Part shown: in pieces, positions 38,420-47,557 of the stretch
How the letters are laid out: each line of letters starts with the position of its first letter
How positions within the stretch are numbered: the first letter of the stretch is position 1
Source of the DNA: Lachnospiraceae bacterium KH1T2
GTDB lineage: Bacteria > Bacillota > Clostridia > Lachnospirales > Lachnospiraceae
Reading direction: 5' to 3'
DNA length: 64,000 bases
Assembly (NCBI GenBank): GCA_900114405.1
Contig: FOSY01000016.1
Location: forward strand, 18,649-82,648
Notes under the pieces: model-generated
The model's input: only the letters and a program-made list of their open reading frames with translations
The model's database searches: none
What the model was told of the DNA's origin: nothing
Position numbers and translations under genes: made by a program

Positions 38420-39880
38420 TTATTCGCTGTCAGCGTCTGAGTCTGCCTTTTCTCCGTCTGTATCCTGAGTTTCCTCATCTGACTTTTTTTCAGAGTCATC
38501 CTCTGACTCTTCCTCTTTCTTCTCAGCTTCATTATCAGATGTATTATCATCGTTTTCAGAAGTATCCGCATTATTCTCAGATACTGCAGCCTTTTCTGCA
38601 CCCTGTATCACGATTGAAACTGAAGGCGCAGTTCCCTGTGTAACTCCTGCCGGTAAACTAAAGACAACATTCGCATCATATACATTTGCAGTTAACGTGT
38701 CAACACCTTTTTGCTGTTTCAACGCTGCTACATCAACCGTACCAGTGATAGAAGCCGCATTTATTTCAGCCAGATTAGTTGCAAGTCCTGTAACTGCAAC
38801 TTTCACCGCAGTAACTGATTCCGAAAGCGACGCTGATAATCCCTCCGGCACATTAACGATTGAGATATTGGAAGCTGGAACCTCAATCTCTTTCGCCTGC
38901 AAAGCTTCAATATTTACCGTGAGAACCAATTCATAATTTTCTTCTGAATCTGCAAGATAAAGTCCCGCCGGAAGATATCCGGTGATATTTATCGCCTTGC
39001 TTACCTTTCCGGTCGCTCCCTCAATATTCAAAAGATTAGATGGTATCGAGATCGAAGAGACTTCACTCAACGCACTATCCGTACCTTTAACCAGCACTGA
39101 TGAGAATGATTGCTTCATGGTTCCCGATACAGCGTATCCCGCTGCCGGATTTCCTGTATAACCCGCTCTGACAGCAATTTCCTTTGTCTTCCACATATCT
39201 ACCGTTACTTCTGTCTCAGTAATTGAGAATGTCAGAGTTGACGCATCAACCGTACTTCCATTCTTATCATAAAGAATTATCTTCTCAATAGAGTGAATTT
39301 CACTAGTCATATTTGAAACATTTACATGAACTTCTGCTCTATCTATAGTAGATACGATTGACTCAGGTCCCGATATCCTTACTACATTTGTCGTAAGTGA
39401 AGATGATCCTACTGCGTAACCTTCCGGTGCTTCACCGGTTGTCACAACCTGAATCTTAAATTGCTGTGATTTAAGATTTTCCACAAGAACAGTTGCATAT
39501 TTCTGTCTCGGGGTAATACTCTGAATCTTGTCAGCATATCGCGTTGCCTTAACTTCTATCGGCACACGATTACCCTCGATATTTTCCATATCGACGACAG
39601 CTACAAAATCATCTCTGGAAAGCTCTGAAAGCACTGATCTCTCCGCTTTTACACTGATGCCTATCGACCTTGAAGAGTCCGAAAGCTCAAAAGCTTTTCC
39701 CTCACTCTCCATTATATCAGCATTTACAACATCAACTGTTATCGGCGAGAACGGCAGCGTCATTACCGGATTATCAATGCTGACTACGACAATCCACAGC
39801 AGCACCGCAAATCCCAATGACAGGAGCTTCAAAGAAACATTCTCCGTGATTTTTTTAAGGAAAGCTTTCAATGTGGTCAT
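38420..39880 (-). CDS. cdaR: CdaR, YbbR-domain regulator of CdaA
   Basis: 486 residues from the ATG at 39880, which overlaps the cdaA stop (ATGA) and has GGGAGG upstream. One membrane segment near the N-terminus (LKLLSLGFAVLLWIVVVSI) is followed by about four YbbR repeats outside the cell, each with a G.PA.GY-like turn. The last 55 or so residues are extremely acidic (Glu/Asp/Ser, with Lys), unlike the usual ending. CdaR modulates the diadenylate cyclase CdaA. It lies 51 nt from glmM. Confidence 0.9.
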   Translation of the reverse strand: MTTLKAFLKKITENVSLKLLSLGFAVLLWIVVVSIDNPVMTLPFSPITVDVVNADIMESEGKAFELSDSSRSIGISVKAERSVLSELSRDDFVAVVDMENIEGNRVPIEVKATRYADKIQSITPRQKYATVLVENLKSQQFKIQVVTTGEAPEGYAVGSSSLTTNVVRISGPESIVSTIDRAEVHVNVSNMTSEIHSIEKIILYDKNGSTVDASTLTFSITETEVTVDMWKTKEIAVRAGYTGNPAAGYAVSGTMKQSFSSVLVKGTDSALSEVSSISIPSNLLNIEGATGKVSKAINITGYLPAGLYLADSEENYELVLTVNIEALQAKEIEVPASNISIVNVPEGLSASLSESVTAVKVAVTGLATNLAEINAASITGTVDVAALKQQKGVDTLTANVYDANVVFSLPAGVTQGTAPSVSIVIQGAEKAAVSENNADTSENDDNTSDNEAEKKEEESEDDSEKKSDEETQDTDGEKADSDADSE

Positions 39881-40761
39881 TTCCCAGCCCTCCCTTTCTG
39901 ATGCCAAAGACGGAACTTACGTGGTTCCTCATTGGGCTTATTCTGGAGCATTTCCATTCTTTCTCTTAGATAATCCGAATCAACATTCCTATAAAGTTCG
40001 CCACCATATGCAACTGATACATAACCTGTCTCTTCTGAAACGATTATCGTAAATGTATCTGTAACTTCTGAAATACCTACACCTGCGCGGTGCCTTGTTC
40101 CAAGTTCCTTGGAAAGATCCATATTATCAGAAAGCGGAAGATAGCATGTTGCCGATGTAACTCTATCACCTTTTATTATCACAGCTCCGTCATGAAGCGG
40201 AGTGTTATGTTCAAAAATATTTATCAGCAATTGATTGCTGACGATCGCATCCACTGGAATACCTGTTCTTTCGTACTCCACAAGCGGATCTTCTTTCGCT
40301 ATAACGATGAGCGCTCCAGTCCTTGCCCGGCCCATTTCATAGCTTGCTTTAATTATTTCGGAAATAGTTCTGTCTGAAAATCTTCCCTTTGGACTTTGCA
40401 CCGGATTAAGCTGTACAAAGGAAGCTATAATATTTTTTCTTCCAAGAACATCCAACGCTTTTCTAAGCTCCGGCTGAAAAATAACGATAACAGCCATAAT
40501 TGCTACATTCAATGCATTTCGAACTATCCAAACGATAGTATTCATCTGAAAGATGTATGCAAAGAGCGTAAAAAGCACAATGACAATAATACCGCGAAGC
40601 AGCGACCACGCCTTAGTATTCTTGATCCAAACCATTACCTCATAAATAAGAAATGCAATGATCAGAATCTCAACATAATCCGTTATCACCATTCTCGGCA
40701 ACGAGTCAAATGATATATATTTTCTTATTGTATCAATAATTGCATTTAATCCAGTAGTCAT
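39877..40761 (-). CDS. cdaA: Diadenylate cyclase CdaA (c-di-AMP synthase)
   Basis: 294 residues with three N-terminal membrane segments and a DAC domain; the catalytic motifs DGA (191-193) and RHR (223-225, in GTRHRAGVGISE) are intact. It makes c-di-AMP from two ATP at the membrane, controlling potassium and osmotic balance and cell-wall stability in Firmicutes. Translation is coupled to the unknown membrane protein upstream and to cdaR downstream by ATGA overlaps. Confidence 0.97.
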   Translation of the reverse strand: MTTGLNAIIDTIRKYISFDSLPRMVITDYVEILIIAFLIYEVMVWIKNTKAWSLLRGIIVIVLFTLFAYIFQMNTIVWIVRNALNVAIMAVIVIFQPELRKALDVLGRKNIIASFVQLNPVQSPKGRFSDRTISEIIKASYEMGRARTGALIVIAKEDPLVEYERTGIPVDAIVSNQLLINIFEHNTPLHDGAVIIKGDRVTSATCYLPLSDNMDLSKELGTRHRAGVGISEVTDTFTIIVSEETGYVSVAYGGELYRNVDSDYLRERMEMLQNKPNEEPRKFRLWHQKGRAGK

Positions 40762-41702
40762 GAACCCCGCCTGAAATTCCTTTCTGCAGATCGGTTCGTA
40801 TTTTCTTTTCCACTTATCACTTTAAGCTTAGGAACTGCTTTTACATAATAATAATATTCATCATCCTCAAACTGAAGAATCTCAGTTTTAGCATAATCAG
40901 GATAAAAACAGAAAAACTTAACGATCAATGCTATTGGTATTGCTATGATTGAACCTATAAAGAGTGCAAAAACAGATACTTCCAGATTCATCATGGAATT
41001 TCCTATCAGGATTATGAGAAAATCTGTAACGATACCTGCGCCGATCGCAATATACCATGCATAATCGATGCTCAGACGTCGTACTAGATATACAAGCAAA
41101 GTCGTCGCCGCAAATGCAACTAAAACCAGCAGCATTGTCTTATTCCCAATAATTCCTCCAAAAAACGTCCTGAATGATGCTGTCATCTTTTCTACATCTG
41201 TTCCTTCTAACGAAAGAGCACTATTGGCAACATATACGATAACATAATATGCAATAACTCCGCAAACCACTGACACACATGAATAAGCATTTCCAAGCAA
41301 ACCTGCACATATCGGCAGCGCATATGGAATATGCAGAATAAATGCCAATGGCGTGAGCAATACCAGCATCGAATCCTTCGGAGCAAACCGAAAATATAAA
41401 AGAAAAAGAAGCGTGAAAAGTGCTCCGACTATGACCGCACAGAGCAACGATATAGAATACATGTGCAGAATAACTGATATACATGCGATAGGAAGCACTG
41501 CACTTGCCGGAAGCACTGCATTAAGGAGCGCCACAAGTACGACCAATACCGGATTCTTCAAAACCCGCATATGGCCTACACTTCCATTTATTGCGATATA
41601 TGTTATCAGTGCCAGCATAAACTTCAACACCGGATCAATGTAAACAGCATACCGTGAATATATTGTTTTTATCTGATCTCTAATTAAAATCATACTGTCC
41701 AT
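40758..41702 (-). CDS. Integral membrane protein of unknown function linked to cdaA
   Basis: 314 residues from the ATG at 41702, chosen because GGAAGG lies 10 nt upstream and the start comes right after the previous stop; an in-frame ATG at 41720 has no ribosome site. About eight membrane segments, including the LLNAVLPASAVLPIACISVILH stretch (core VLPASAVLPIA), and a short cytoplasmic tail with an FEDDEYYYYV segment. It overlaps cdaA as ATGA. I do not recognise the family. Permease-like topology and tight coupling to cdaA suggest a role in envelope or ion physiology, which is inference. Confidence 0.65.
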   Translation of the reverse strand: MDSMILIRDQIKTIYSRYAVYIDPVLKFMLALITYIAINGSVGHMRVLKNPVLVVLVALLNAVLPASAVLPIACISVILHMYSISLLCAVIVGALFTLLFLLYFRFAPKDSMLVLLTPLAFILHIPYALPICAGLLGNAYSCVSVVCGVIAYYVIVYVANSALSLEGTDVEKMTASFRTFFGGIIGNKTMLLVLVAFAATTLLVYLVRRLSIDYAWYIAIGAGIVTDFLIILIGNSMMNLEVSVFALFIGSIIAIPIALIVKFFCFYPDYAKTEILQFEDDEYYYYVKAVPKLKVISGKENTNRSAERNFRRGS

Positions 41703-41703
41703 G

Positions 41704-42096
41704 TCAGTCTTGCCTTCCATACATCGAAATTAACTTTTTCAGTGCCTTCTGGTAGATTCTGACACTTTTTCTGGCCCGTGTATATCGATATGAATAAAGC
41801 ACAAAAGCCCAAAGAATATATACAACCATTACAAGCGCATACACATTTAATATACGTCCGATCAAAGCCTTAAAATCAGTTTGATAGAACTGTCCAATAA
41901 ATGTATCCGCATTGCAAAGTGCATAAATTCCAACAATCATAATAAATGACAACGTCACAGAGACAGCCGTCTTAAGAATATTGATACACACATAATCACT
42001 TCTGAAGTAATCTGTGATCTTTACCATATCCTTTCCCTCGGTTGCCTCATATGACGCCATTCTTGTCATCAAGATAATCTTATCTTTGTTTAACAT
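41704..42096 (-). CDS. Small membrane protein of unknown function
   Basis: 130 residues with two membrane segments (about 40-62 and 84-106) and basic ends. The start at 42096 lacks a good ribosome site; an in-frame ATG at 42027 has GAGGGAAAGGAT just upstream and may be the true start, giving 107 residues that still hold both segments. It lies 7 nt after yvyF and 1 nt before the cdaA-linked membrane protein, so it is in the same operon. I know no function. Confidence 0.55.
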   Translation of the reverse strand: MLNKDKIILMTRMASYEATEGKDMVKITDYFRSDYVCINILKTAVSVTLSFIMIVGIYALCNADTFIGQFYQTDFKALIGRILNVYALVMVVYILWAFVLYSYRYTRARKSVRIYQKALKKLISMYGRQD

Positions 42097-42103
42097 AAAC
42101 TAA

Positions 42104-42520
42104 TCAGCTGTTTCTTCCAAGGAAACGCATCTTGTTTCCACTTGGCTCCTTCTTCTTTATAGGTTCAGGTTTTGGCTCCGGCTTCTTGATAGAAGCATCA
42201 AGTCCATTTGCCATAGTCTTCTTGCATTCATCGCAGAAACGACCTGAAACTATAGGCTTTCCACAATGTTCACAGACAACACCTGATGCATCTGGTGTAG
42301 AAAGCTCTAATCTTTCTTCGCGGATCCACTGTTTTATCTGCTGTACATCGATCTCACATTCCTCAGCAGTCTCAACTACTGTTGCATGTGGATTACTTCT
42401 GATGTATTCCTTAACCTTCTGGAAATCCTCTTCCATCTTTGCTTTGCAGGAATCACAGATTGGCGGTCCGGAAATATAGTTAAAAATCTTTCCGCACTTT
42501 CTGCAGTTCTTTACGTTCAT
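42104..42520 (-). CDS. yvyF: YvyF-like flagellar operon zinc-ribbon protein
   Basis: 138 residues with two zinc ribbons: Cys6/Cys9/Cys22/Cys25 at the N-terminus and Cys83/Cys86/Cys96/Cys99 later, with a helix-turn-helix-like TAEECEIDVQQIKQWIREERLE part between them and a Lys/Pro-rich tail. In Bacillus subtilis yvyF follows comFC and precedes flgM; here it also follows comFC, supporting the name. No flgM follows. Likely involved in flagellar gene expression, exact role unknown. Confidence 0.8.
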   Translation of the reverse strand: MNVKNCRKCGKIFNYISGPPICDSCKAKMEEDFQKVKEYIRSNPHATVVETAEECEIDVQQIKQWIREERLELSTPDASGVVCEHCGKPIVSGRFCDECKKTMANGLDASIKKPEPKPEPIKKKEPSGNKMRFLGRNS

Positions 42521-42549
42521 TCTGTTTACCCCCTCGTCTTTTCAGCGTT

Positions 42550-43272
42550 CTATCTCGGCACACCGGCTGCAAATGTAACTGACATGACCGAATCTGCCCC
42601 CTTGCTTTTAAGAACGGATGTAAGTTCATCCGCAGTACAACCCGTTGTATAAACATCATCAACGAGTATAACTCTTTTTAATTTTACATCATTTTTCTGT
42701 ATTATAAAAGACTTTTTCAAATTTTTGCGTCGGCCTTTTAAATCAAGACTTTTCTGTTGTTTAGCGGCCTTCAGCCGTTTTACATAAGAATTGTATAATG
42801 GAATGTGCAGATATTTAGAAATCTTTAATGCTATTATTTCAGCTTGATTAAAACCTCTCTCTGCAAGAACATTCTCTGCAGCAGGCACCGGTACTATACC
42901 ATCCGGCCTGAAGTTTATAATATCCCTGCCAAGCCTTTCTAAAATGCATGAAGCCATAAAGTCTGCATTTTCTCGTTTATTATTATTTTTCATATCAAGC
43001 ACGACCCTCGCAGCAGCATCATTATAAATAACTGCCGCACGCGCCTTATCAAATTCATGGATACCCAGACTACAAAGATCACAAAGTTCTGCTTCCATAT
43101 TCCGGACGGGCTGACCACACACCGCACAAAAAGGCGCTTTTAGTGGTTTTATCTTATTTCTGCATTTAGCACATATAAGCCCTCTTCTAAATTCCAAAAC
43201 ATCATCGCAAACCGGACACCTTCTCGGGAATAAAATATCCTTCCCAAATTCGATCAACTTCTCAACTGCCAT
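42550..43272 (-). CDS. comFC: ComF family phosphoribosyltransferase-like protein
   Basis: 240 residues from the ATG at 43272; the longer reading starts with TTG at 43278 and has no better ribosome site. N-terminal zinc site with Cys19/22/34/37 and further pairs Cys49/52 and Cys64/67, then a phosphoribosyltransferase domain with PVPAAENVLAERGFNQAE (core ERGFNQ) and the PRPP loop VILVDDVYTTGCT. ComFC is required for DNA uptake in natural competence in Bacillus. It follows recD2 by a few bases; comFA is not seen. Confidence 0.92.
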   Translation of the reverse strand: MAVEKLIEFGKDILFPRRCPVCDDVLEFRRGLICAKCRNKIKPLKAPFCAVCGQPVRNMEAELCDLCSLGIHEFDKARAAVIYNDAAARVVLDMKNNNKRENADFMASCILERLGRDIINFRPDGIVPVPAAENVLAERGFNQAEIIALKISKYLHIPLYNSYVKRLKAAKQQKSLDLKGRRKNLKKSFIIQKNDVKLKRVILVDDVYTTGCTADELTSVLKSKGADSVMSVTFAAGVPR

Positions 43273-43278
43273 AATCAA

Positions 43279-45510
43279 TTATCTTTCAAATACCTCTGTG
43301 ATCCGCTTTGCCAAACTTGTATATCGTTTCTGCTCCTGAGTGTTTCTGATCATATTGTCGACAATCTCACGTCTTCCGATTATCACTACACAGTTTTTAG
43401 CCCTTGTTATTCCTGTATATAGCAAATTTCGATTCATGAGTATCTCAGGTCCCGAAAAAATCGGCATAACAACCGCCGGATACTCTGAGCCTTGCGACTT
43501 ATGAATAGTTATGGCATACGCAAGCTCCAATTCACTCAGATCAGCCCCCGGATACACAACTCTCCGTCCATCATCGAAAAGCACCGTAACATTTCCAAAA
43601 CCTGGATCGATTGACTCTACTATTCCCATGTCGCCATTAAAAACTCCGGTTCCGGTCTCTTTCAAAGCTGAATCTTCTCTCACCAGTTCCCACTCGATCT
43701 GGTAGTTATTCTTTATCTGCATAACCTTATCACCGGTTCTCAAGACACCATTTCCAAGCGGCTTTTCTGCTTTCCATGATTCCTTAGGGTTCAAGGCTTC
43801 CTGCAATCGCTGATTTAAGACCTCAACGCCAAGCATTCCTTTTTTCATAGGCGTCATAACCTGAATGTCCGCAGCCTCAGCCTTTACATATGGCGGAAGT
43901 TTTTTAGAGACAAGATATATTATACCTTGAATTATAGTTTCAGGGTCGTCTCTTCCGAGGAAGAAGAAATCACGACTTTGATTATCTAATTTTGGTTCTC
44001 TGCCATGCAATATAGCATGCGCATTCATTACTATATCGCTAAGTTCTGCCTGTCTGAAAACTTTTTCAAGCGTTACCACATTAAACTTCTTTGATTTTAT
44101 CAGATCTCTAAGAACCATTCCCGGTCCAACGCTTGGCAGCTGATGTTCATCACCGACCATTATAAGTCTGGTTCCGGGCGTTATAGCTCTCAAAAGCGAT
44201 GTAAAAAGACGGATATCTACCATCGACATCTCATCTACTACCACCACATCAGTTTCGAGTGGATCTTCCTCGTTCTTTGCAAATCTTCTCGATGCATCAG
44301 CATCAGCCGAAGACTCTGTAGAACCGTCAACCCCAAGCATTCTGTGAATGGTTCTGGCATCCATCCCTGTAGCCTCGCTCATTCTTCTTGCAGCTCGCCC
44401 TGTAGGTGCTGCCAGCATGACATTGTTTCCATGCACTATAAAATACTTGATAAGAACTTTAAGCGTAGTAGTTTTTCCCGTACCAGGTCCACCGGTAAGG
44501 ATAAATACACCATTTTCAATAGCTGCAACAACCGCTTTTCTTTGATCTTCGTCAAGTTCAAGCCCCGTTCTTAGCTCAACTCTCTTGATATCATCTTCTG
44601 TTTTTTCAAGAGGCACTTCTGTCCTTAGATCAAGTGCGTCAAGCATTTTAGCGCATTCGATCTCCATATTATAAAACTGAGGAAGGTAGACATTATACTC
44701 ATCCTCATCTTTACGCATAATAATCTCACGATTTACAGCAAGATCATTAAGCTCCGAGCTCACTTCATCAACACCTACCGAAAGGAGATCCGAAGCTTTG
44801 ATTTCAAGCTCTCTTTGTGGAAGATAAACATTTCCTTCGCCTATTGCAAGCCTCAATGCATATGCGATACCAGCTTTGATCCGGAATTCTGAATGTCTTT
44901 CAATTCCGGCCTTTTCAGCTATTTCATCTGCCTTTTTGAAGCCAATTCCAGCAATATCATCCGAAATCTTATAAGGGTTTTCTTCAATTATCCTATATAT
45001 CTGGTCATGATATTTCTCATACACTTTAAGTGCCATAGCATTTGATATGCCATACTTTTGAAGAAACATCATTGCCTGACGAACTCCTGCTTTTGCTACA
45101 AAGGAATCATGTATAGACATTGCTTTCTTTATACTGATTCCTTTAATCTCAGCAAGTCGCTCCGGTTCTTCAGTCATTATCCTGAAGGTATCATCGCCAA
45201 ATTTCTTTATGATCTTCTTAGCAGTCGCTTCTCTTATTCCATCTACCCCTCCTGATGCAAGATACCTATACATCGCTTCCTTTCCTTCAGGAAGTTTGAC
45301 CGTATATGAAGAGATCTTAAACTGCTCGCCATACGAAGGATGCCTTATAAATTCGCCCTCTGCTTCAATATAATCTCCTTCATCGATATAGCTAAAAATA
45401 CCTACAAGCGTGATCTCTCCGCCATCTCCTACGGAAAGATCCAACACTGTGTAGGCATTCTCTGTATTTCTATATATTATATGTTCTACATAACCTTCAA
45501 GATTTGTCAC
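43279..45510 (-). CDS. recD2: ATP-dependent RecD-like DNA helicase (RecD2)
   Basis: 743 residues. The N-terminal part (about 85-205) has helix-hairpin-helix repeats specific to RecD2, followed by a superfamily 1B helicase with Walker A GGPGTGKTT (340-348), a VVVDEMSMVD motif, a GDEHQLPSVGPG motif and the C-terminal YAITIHKSQGSEYP motif. RecD2 unwinds DNA 5' to 3' and is not part of RecBCD. It is in one run with comFC and flagellar genes. Confidence 0.95.
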   Translation of the reverse strand: MTNLEGYVEHIIYRNTENAYTVLDLSVGDGGEITLVGIFSYIDEGDYIEAEGEFIRHPSYGEQFKISSYTVKLPEGKEAMYRYLASGGVDGIREATAKKIIKKFGDDTFRIMTEEPERLAEIKGISIKKAMSIHDSFVAKAGVRQAMMFLQKYGISNAMALKVYEKYHDQIYRIIEENPYKISDDIAGIGFKKADEIAEKAGIERHSEFRIKAGIAYALRLAIGEGNVYLPQRELEIKASDLLSVGVDEVSSELNDLAVNREIIMRKDEDEYNVYLPQFYNMEIECAKMLDALDLRTEVPLEKTEDDIKRVELRTGLELDEDQRKAVVAAIENGVFILTGGPGTGKTTTLKVLIKYFIVHGNNVMLAAPTGRAARRMSEATGMDARTIHRMLGVDGSTESSADADASRRFAKNEEDPLETDVVVVDEMSMVDIRLFTSLLRAITPGTRLIMVGDEHQLPSVGPGMVLRDLIKSKKFNVVTLEKVFRQAELSDIVMNAHAILHGREPKLDNQSRDFFFLGRDDPETIIQGIIYLVSKKLPPYVKAEAADIQVMTPMKKGMLGVEVLNQRLQEALNPKESWKAEKPLGNGVLRTGDKVMQIKNNYQIEWELVREDSALKETGTGVFNGDMGIVESIDPGFGNVTVLFDDGRRVVYPGADLSELELAYAITIHKSQGSEYPAVVMPIFSGPEILMNRNLLYTGITRAKNCVVIIGRREIVDNMIRNTQEQKRYTSLAKRITEVFER

Positions 45511-45520
45511 GTGCTTTTCC

Positions 45521-45886
45521 CTAGTTTTCCGAAGGAGTCAGGTAAGTTTCCGTACGCTTCATCTGTTCGTACATCATTTTGGCAAGACCGATACCGCCCT
45601 GTTCTACAGAAGCCGAAGCAATATGCTCTGCAAGTCCATCCGTATAAAATCCCTGCAAAGTCTTAGAAGAAGCCGCCATATCACTGTCATCCTTCATTAT
45701 AGTTTTCTGTGATTCCTTGAATATCTGTTCAAGGAAATATTGTTCAAAAGATTTACATGCTTCCAAAAGTTCTTTATCCGACTCTGCTGTTTTTTCAGCA
45801 TTTCCCAACGCCGAAGCCTTTTTAACGGCAGCATCGCTAAGAACATTATCAGCAATACCTGTAATATAATCTGTCGAAATGTTCAT
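45521..45886 (-). CDS. FlgJ-type rod-binding domain protein
   Basis: 121 residues with the core ELLEACKSFEQYFLEQIFKES and a C-terminal DGLAEHIASASVEQGGIGLAKMMYEQM segment, matching the rod-binding domain of FlgJ without the muramidase part. It would help cap or assemble the flagellar rod. It follows the FlgG-like gene by 12 nt. The domain is short but complete. Confidence 0.85.
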   Translation of the reverse strand: MNISTDYITGIADNVLSDAAVKKASALGNAEKTAESDKELLEACKSFEQYFLEQIFKESQKTIMKDDSDMAASSKTLQGFYTDGLAEHIASASVEQGGIGLAKMMYEQMKRTETYLTPSEN

Positions 45887-45898
45887 AATTGCCTCCTA

Positions 45899-46717
45899 TC
45901 AGCTCTTCAACTGATTAGCAAGAGCCATCATATCATCAGTAGTTGTGATTGCTTTTGAGTTTGACTCATACGCTCTCTGCGCGATGATAAGATTAACCAT
46001 CTCTGTTGCGATCTGAACATTTGAAGCTTCAAGATAACCTACCGCAAGAGTAGATTTTTCCAGATTATTATTGGTATTTTCATTCAGTACTTCACCAGAC
46101 GCAGCTGTTACTGAATACAAGCTGTTTCCAATTTTATTTAAACCCTTAGGATTCTGAAACTGATATAATCCAATAGTTTTACCTGTCGTTTGCGGCACAC
46201 CATCTCCATCCGGATAATAAAGTGTTCCATCATCACCGACTGTAAATCTGGTTGCAATATAAGAACTTCCGAATGAGATCGGATTTCCACTTGTATCTAA
46301 TACCTGCAGTCCATCTGTTGTTGTAAGCGTAATTTCACCAGAATTAAGCAGTGCAAATGTAAAATCACCATTTCTTGTATAGTAAGTATTACTATCTGCA
46401 CCACGTATAGCAAAGAAGCCCTTGCCGCTTATAGCAAGTGCTGTATTGGAATCAGAAGCCTGCAGTGAGCCCTGTGTGAATTCTGATGTAATAGACGAAT
46501 TCCTTACACCCAAGCCGACCTGAGCACCAATTGGCTTATTTTCGCCATTTGCCGTAGTCGTATTTGTCTGCAATGTCTGATAAAGTAAAGACTTAAATTC
46601 ATTGACCTCAGTTTTATAACCTGTTGTATTTACATTTGCAAGATTGTTTGCAATAGTATCTACATTATTCTGCTGAGCTATCATACCACTGGCTGCTGAC
46701 CAAAGTGAACGTACCAT
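45899..46717 (-). CDS. flhP: Flagellar basal-body rod/hook protein, FlgG/FlhP type
   Basis: 272 residues with the N-terminal rod motif (AASGMIAQQNNVDTIANNLANVNTTGYK, core NNLANVNTTGYK) and the C-terminal EASNVQIATEMVNLIIAQRAYESNSKAI region that form the coiled ends of axial proteins. It exports through the flagellar type III system. The order mbl - this pair - is the same as mbl-flhO-flhP of Bacillus subtilis, so it is FlhP by position. GGAGG lies before the ATG. Confidence 0.93.
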   Translation of the reverse strand: MVRSLWSAASGMIAQQNNVDTIANNLANVNTTGYKTEVNEFKSLLYQTLQTNTTTANGENKPIGAQVGLGVRNSSITSEFTQGSLQASDSNTALAISGKGFFAIRGADSNTYYTRNGDFTFALLNSGEITLTTTDGLQVLDTSGNPISFGSSYIATRFTVGDDGTLYYPDGDGVPQTTGKTIGLYQFQNPKGLNKIGNSLYSVTAASGEVLNENTNNNLEKSTLAVGYLEASNVQIATEMVNLIIAQRAYESNSKAITTTDDMMALANQLKS

Positions 46718-46742
46718 AAAAACCTCCTCACATTGTCATGTC

Positions 46743-47519
46743 TTAATTGACTCTTCCAAGATTATTAACTGCTACATCTAAGGAACCATCCATGGTCTTG
46801 ATTACCTTTTGATTAGATTCATACTGTCTCTGTATTGCGATCATATTTACCATTTCAGAAACAACATTAACATTGGACTGCTCCAAATAACCTGAATGTA
46901 CAGTTGCTGTTGCATCTTGCTCAGTAGCTCCATCTACAGTCTGGTATAAATTCTCACCATACTTTTCTATATAATTATAATCTTCAAAATCAATGAGACC
47001 TACAGTAGCACGAAGTGTTCCATTCTGCCATATCTGCCCCTGCCCATTGATCTCTGTTTCCTGAGTCGGATCTATTGTGATTCGTTCACCATTGGTATCA
47101 AGGACATAATCTCCGTCCTTTGTAACCAGATCGCCGTTACTGTTCAATGTGAATGAACCGTCACGGGTATATTTTGTAGAAGTATTCCCTGCCTTATCAG
47201 TAAATTCTATCTGAAAGAATCCATTTCCTGAAAGGGCAAGGTCATACGTATTATTTGTGTTTTTTATAGGACCTTCCTGCCAGTCAGTATAATTTTCACC
47301 TATACGAACGCCGGGATTATTTACACCCATGCGTTTCGCAAGATAAAACTCTGATCTATCCTTGATATTATATGCAAGAATATCAGCAAATGACTGCGAA
47401 GTAGATCCTTCTTTCTTAAAACCTGTCGTATTTACATTCGCCAGGTTATTAGTCATGATATCCAGCCTGTTCTGTTCATTGACCATGCCGGTATATGCTG
47501 TGTACAGTCCCTTAACCAT
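46743..47519 (-). CDS. flhO: Flagellar hook-basal body protein, FlgF/FlhO type
   Basis: 258 residues starting VKGLYTAYTGMVNEQNRLD after Met, with NNLANVNTTGFKKEG near the N-terminus and EQSNVNVVSEMVNMIAIQRQYESNQKVI (core SNVNVVSEMVNMI) at the C-terminus, the paired helices of axial rod/hook proteins. Position directly after mbl fits FlhO. GAGGGGG lies before the start. Confidence 0.92.
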   Translation of the reverse strand: MVKGLYTAYTGMVNEQNRLDIMTNNLANVNTTGFKKEGSTSQSFADILAYNIKDRSEFYLAKRMGVNNPGVRIGENYTDWQEGPIKNTNNTYDLALSGNGFFQIEFTDKAGNTSTKYTRDGSFTLNSNGDLVTKDGDYVLDTNGERITIDPTQETEINGQGQIWQNGTLRATVGLIDFEDYNYIEKYGENLYQTVDGATEQDATATVHSGYLEQSNVNVVSEMVNMIAIQRQYESNQKVIKTMDGSLDVAVNNLGRVN

Positions 47520-47557
47520 AAACGATTACCCCCTCGTAAATCGCCGCAGGTCAGGAT

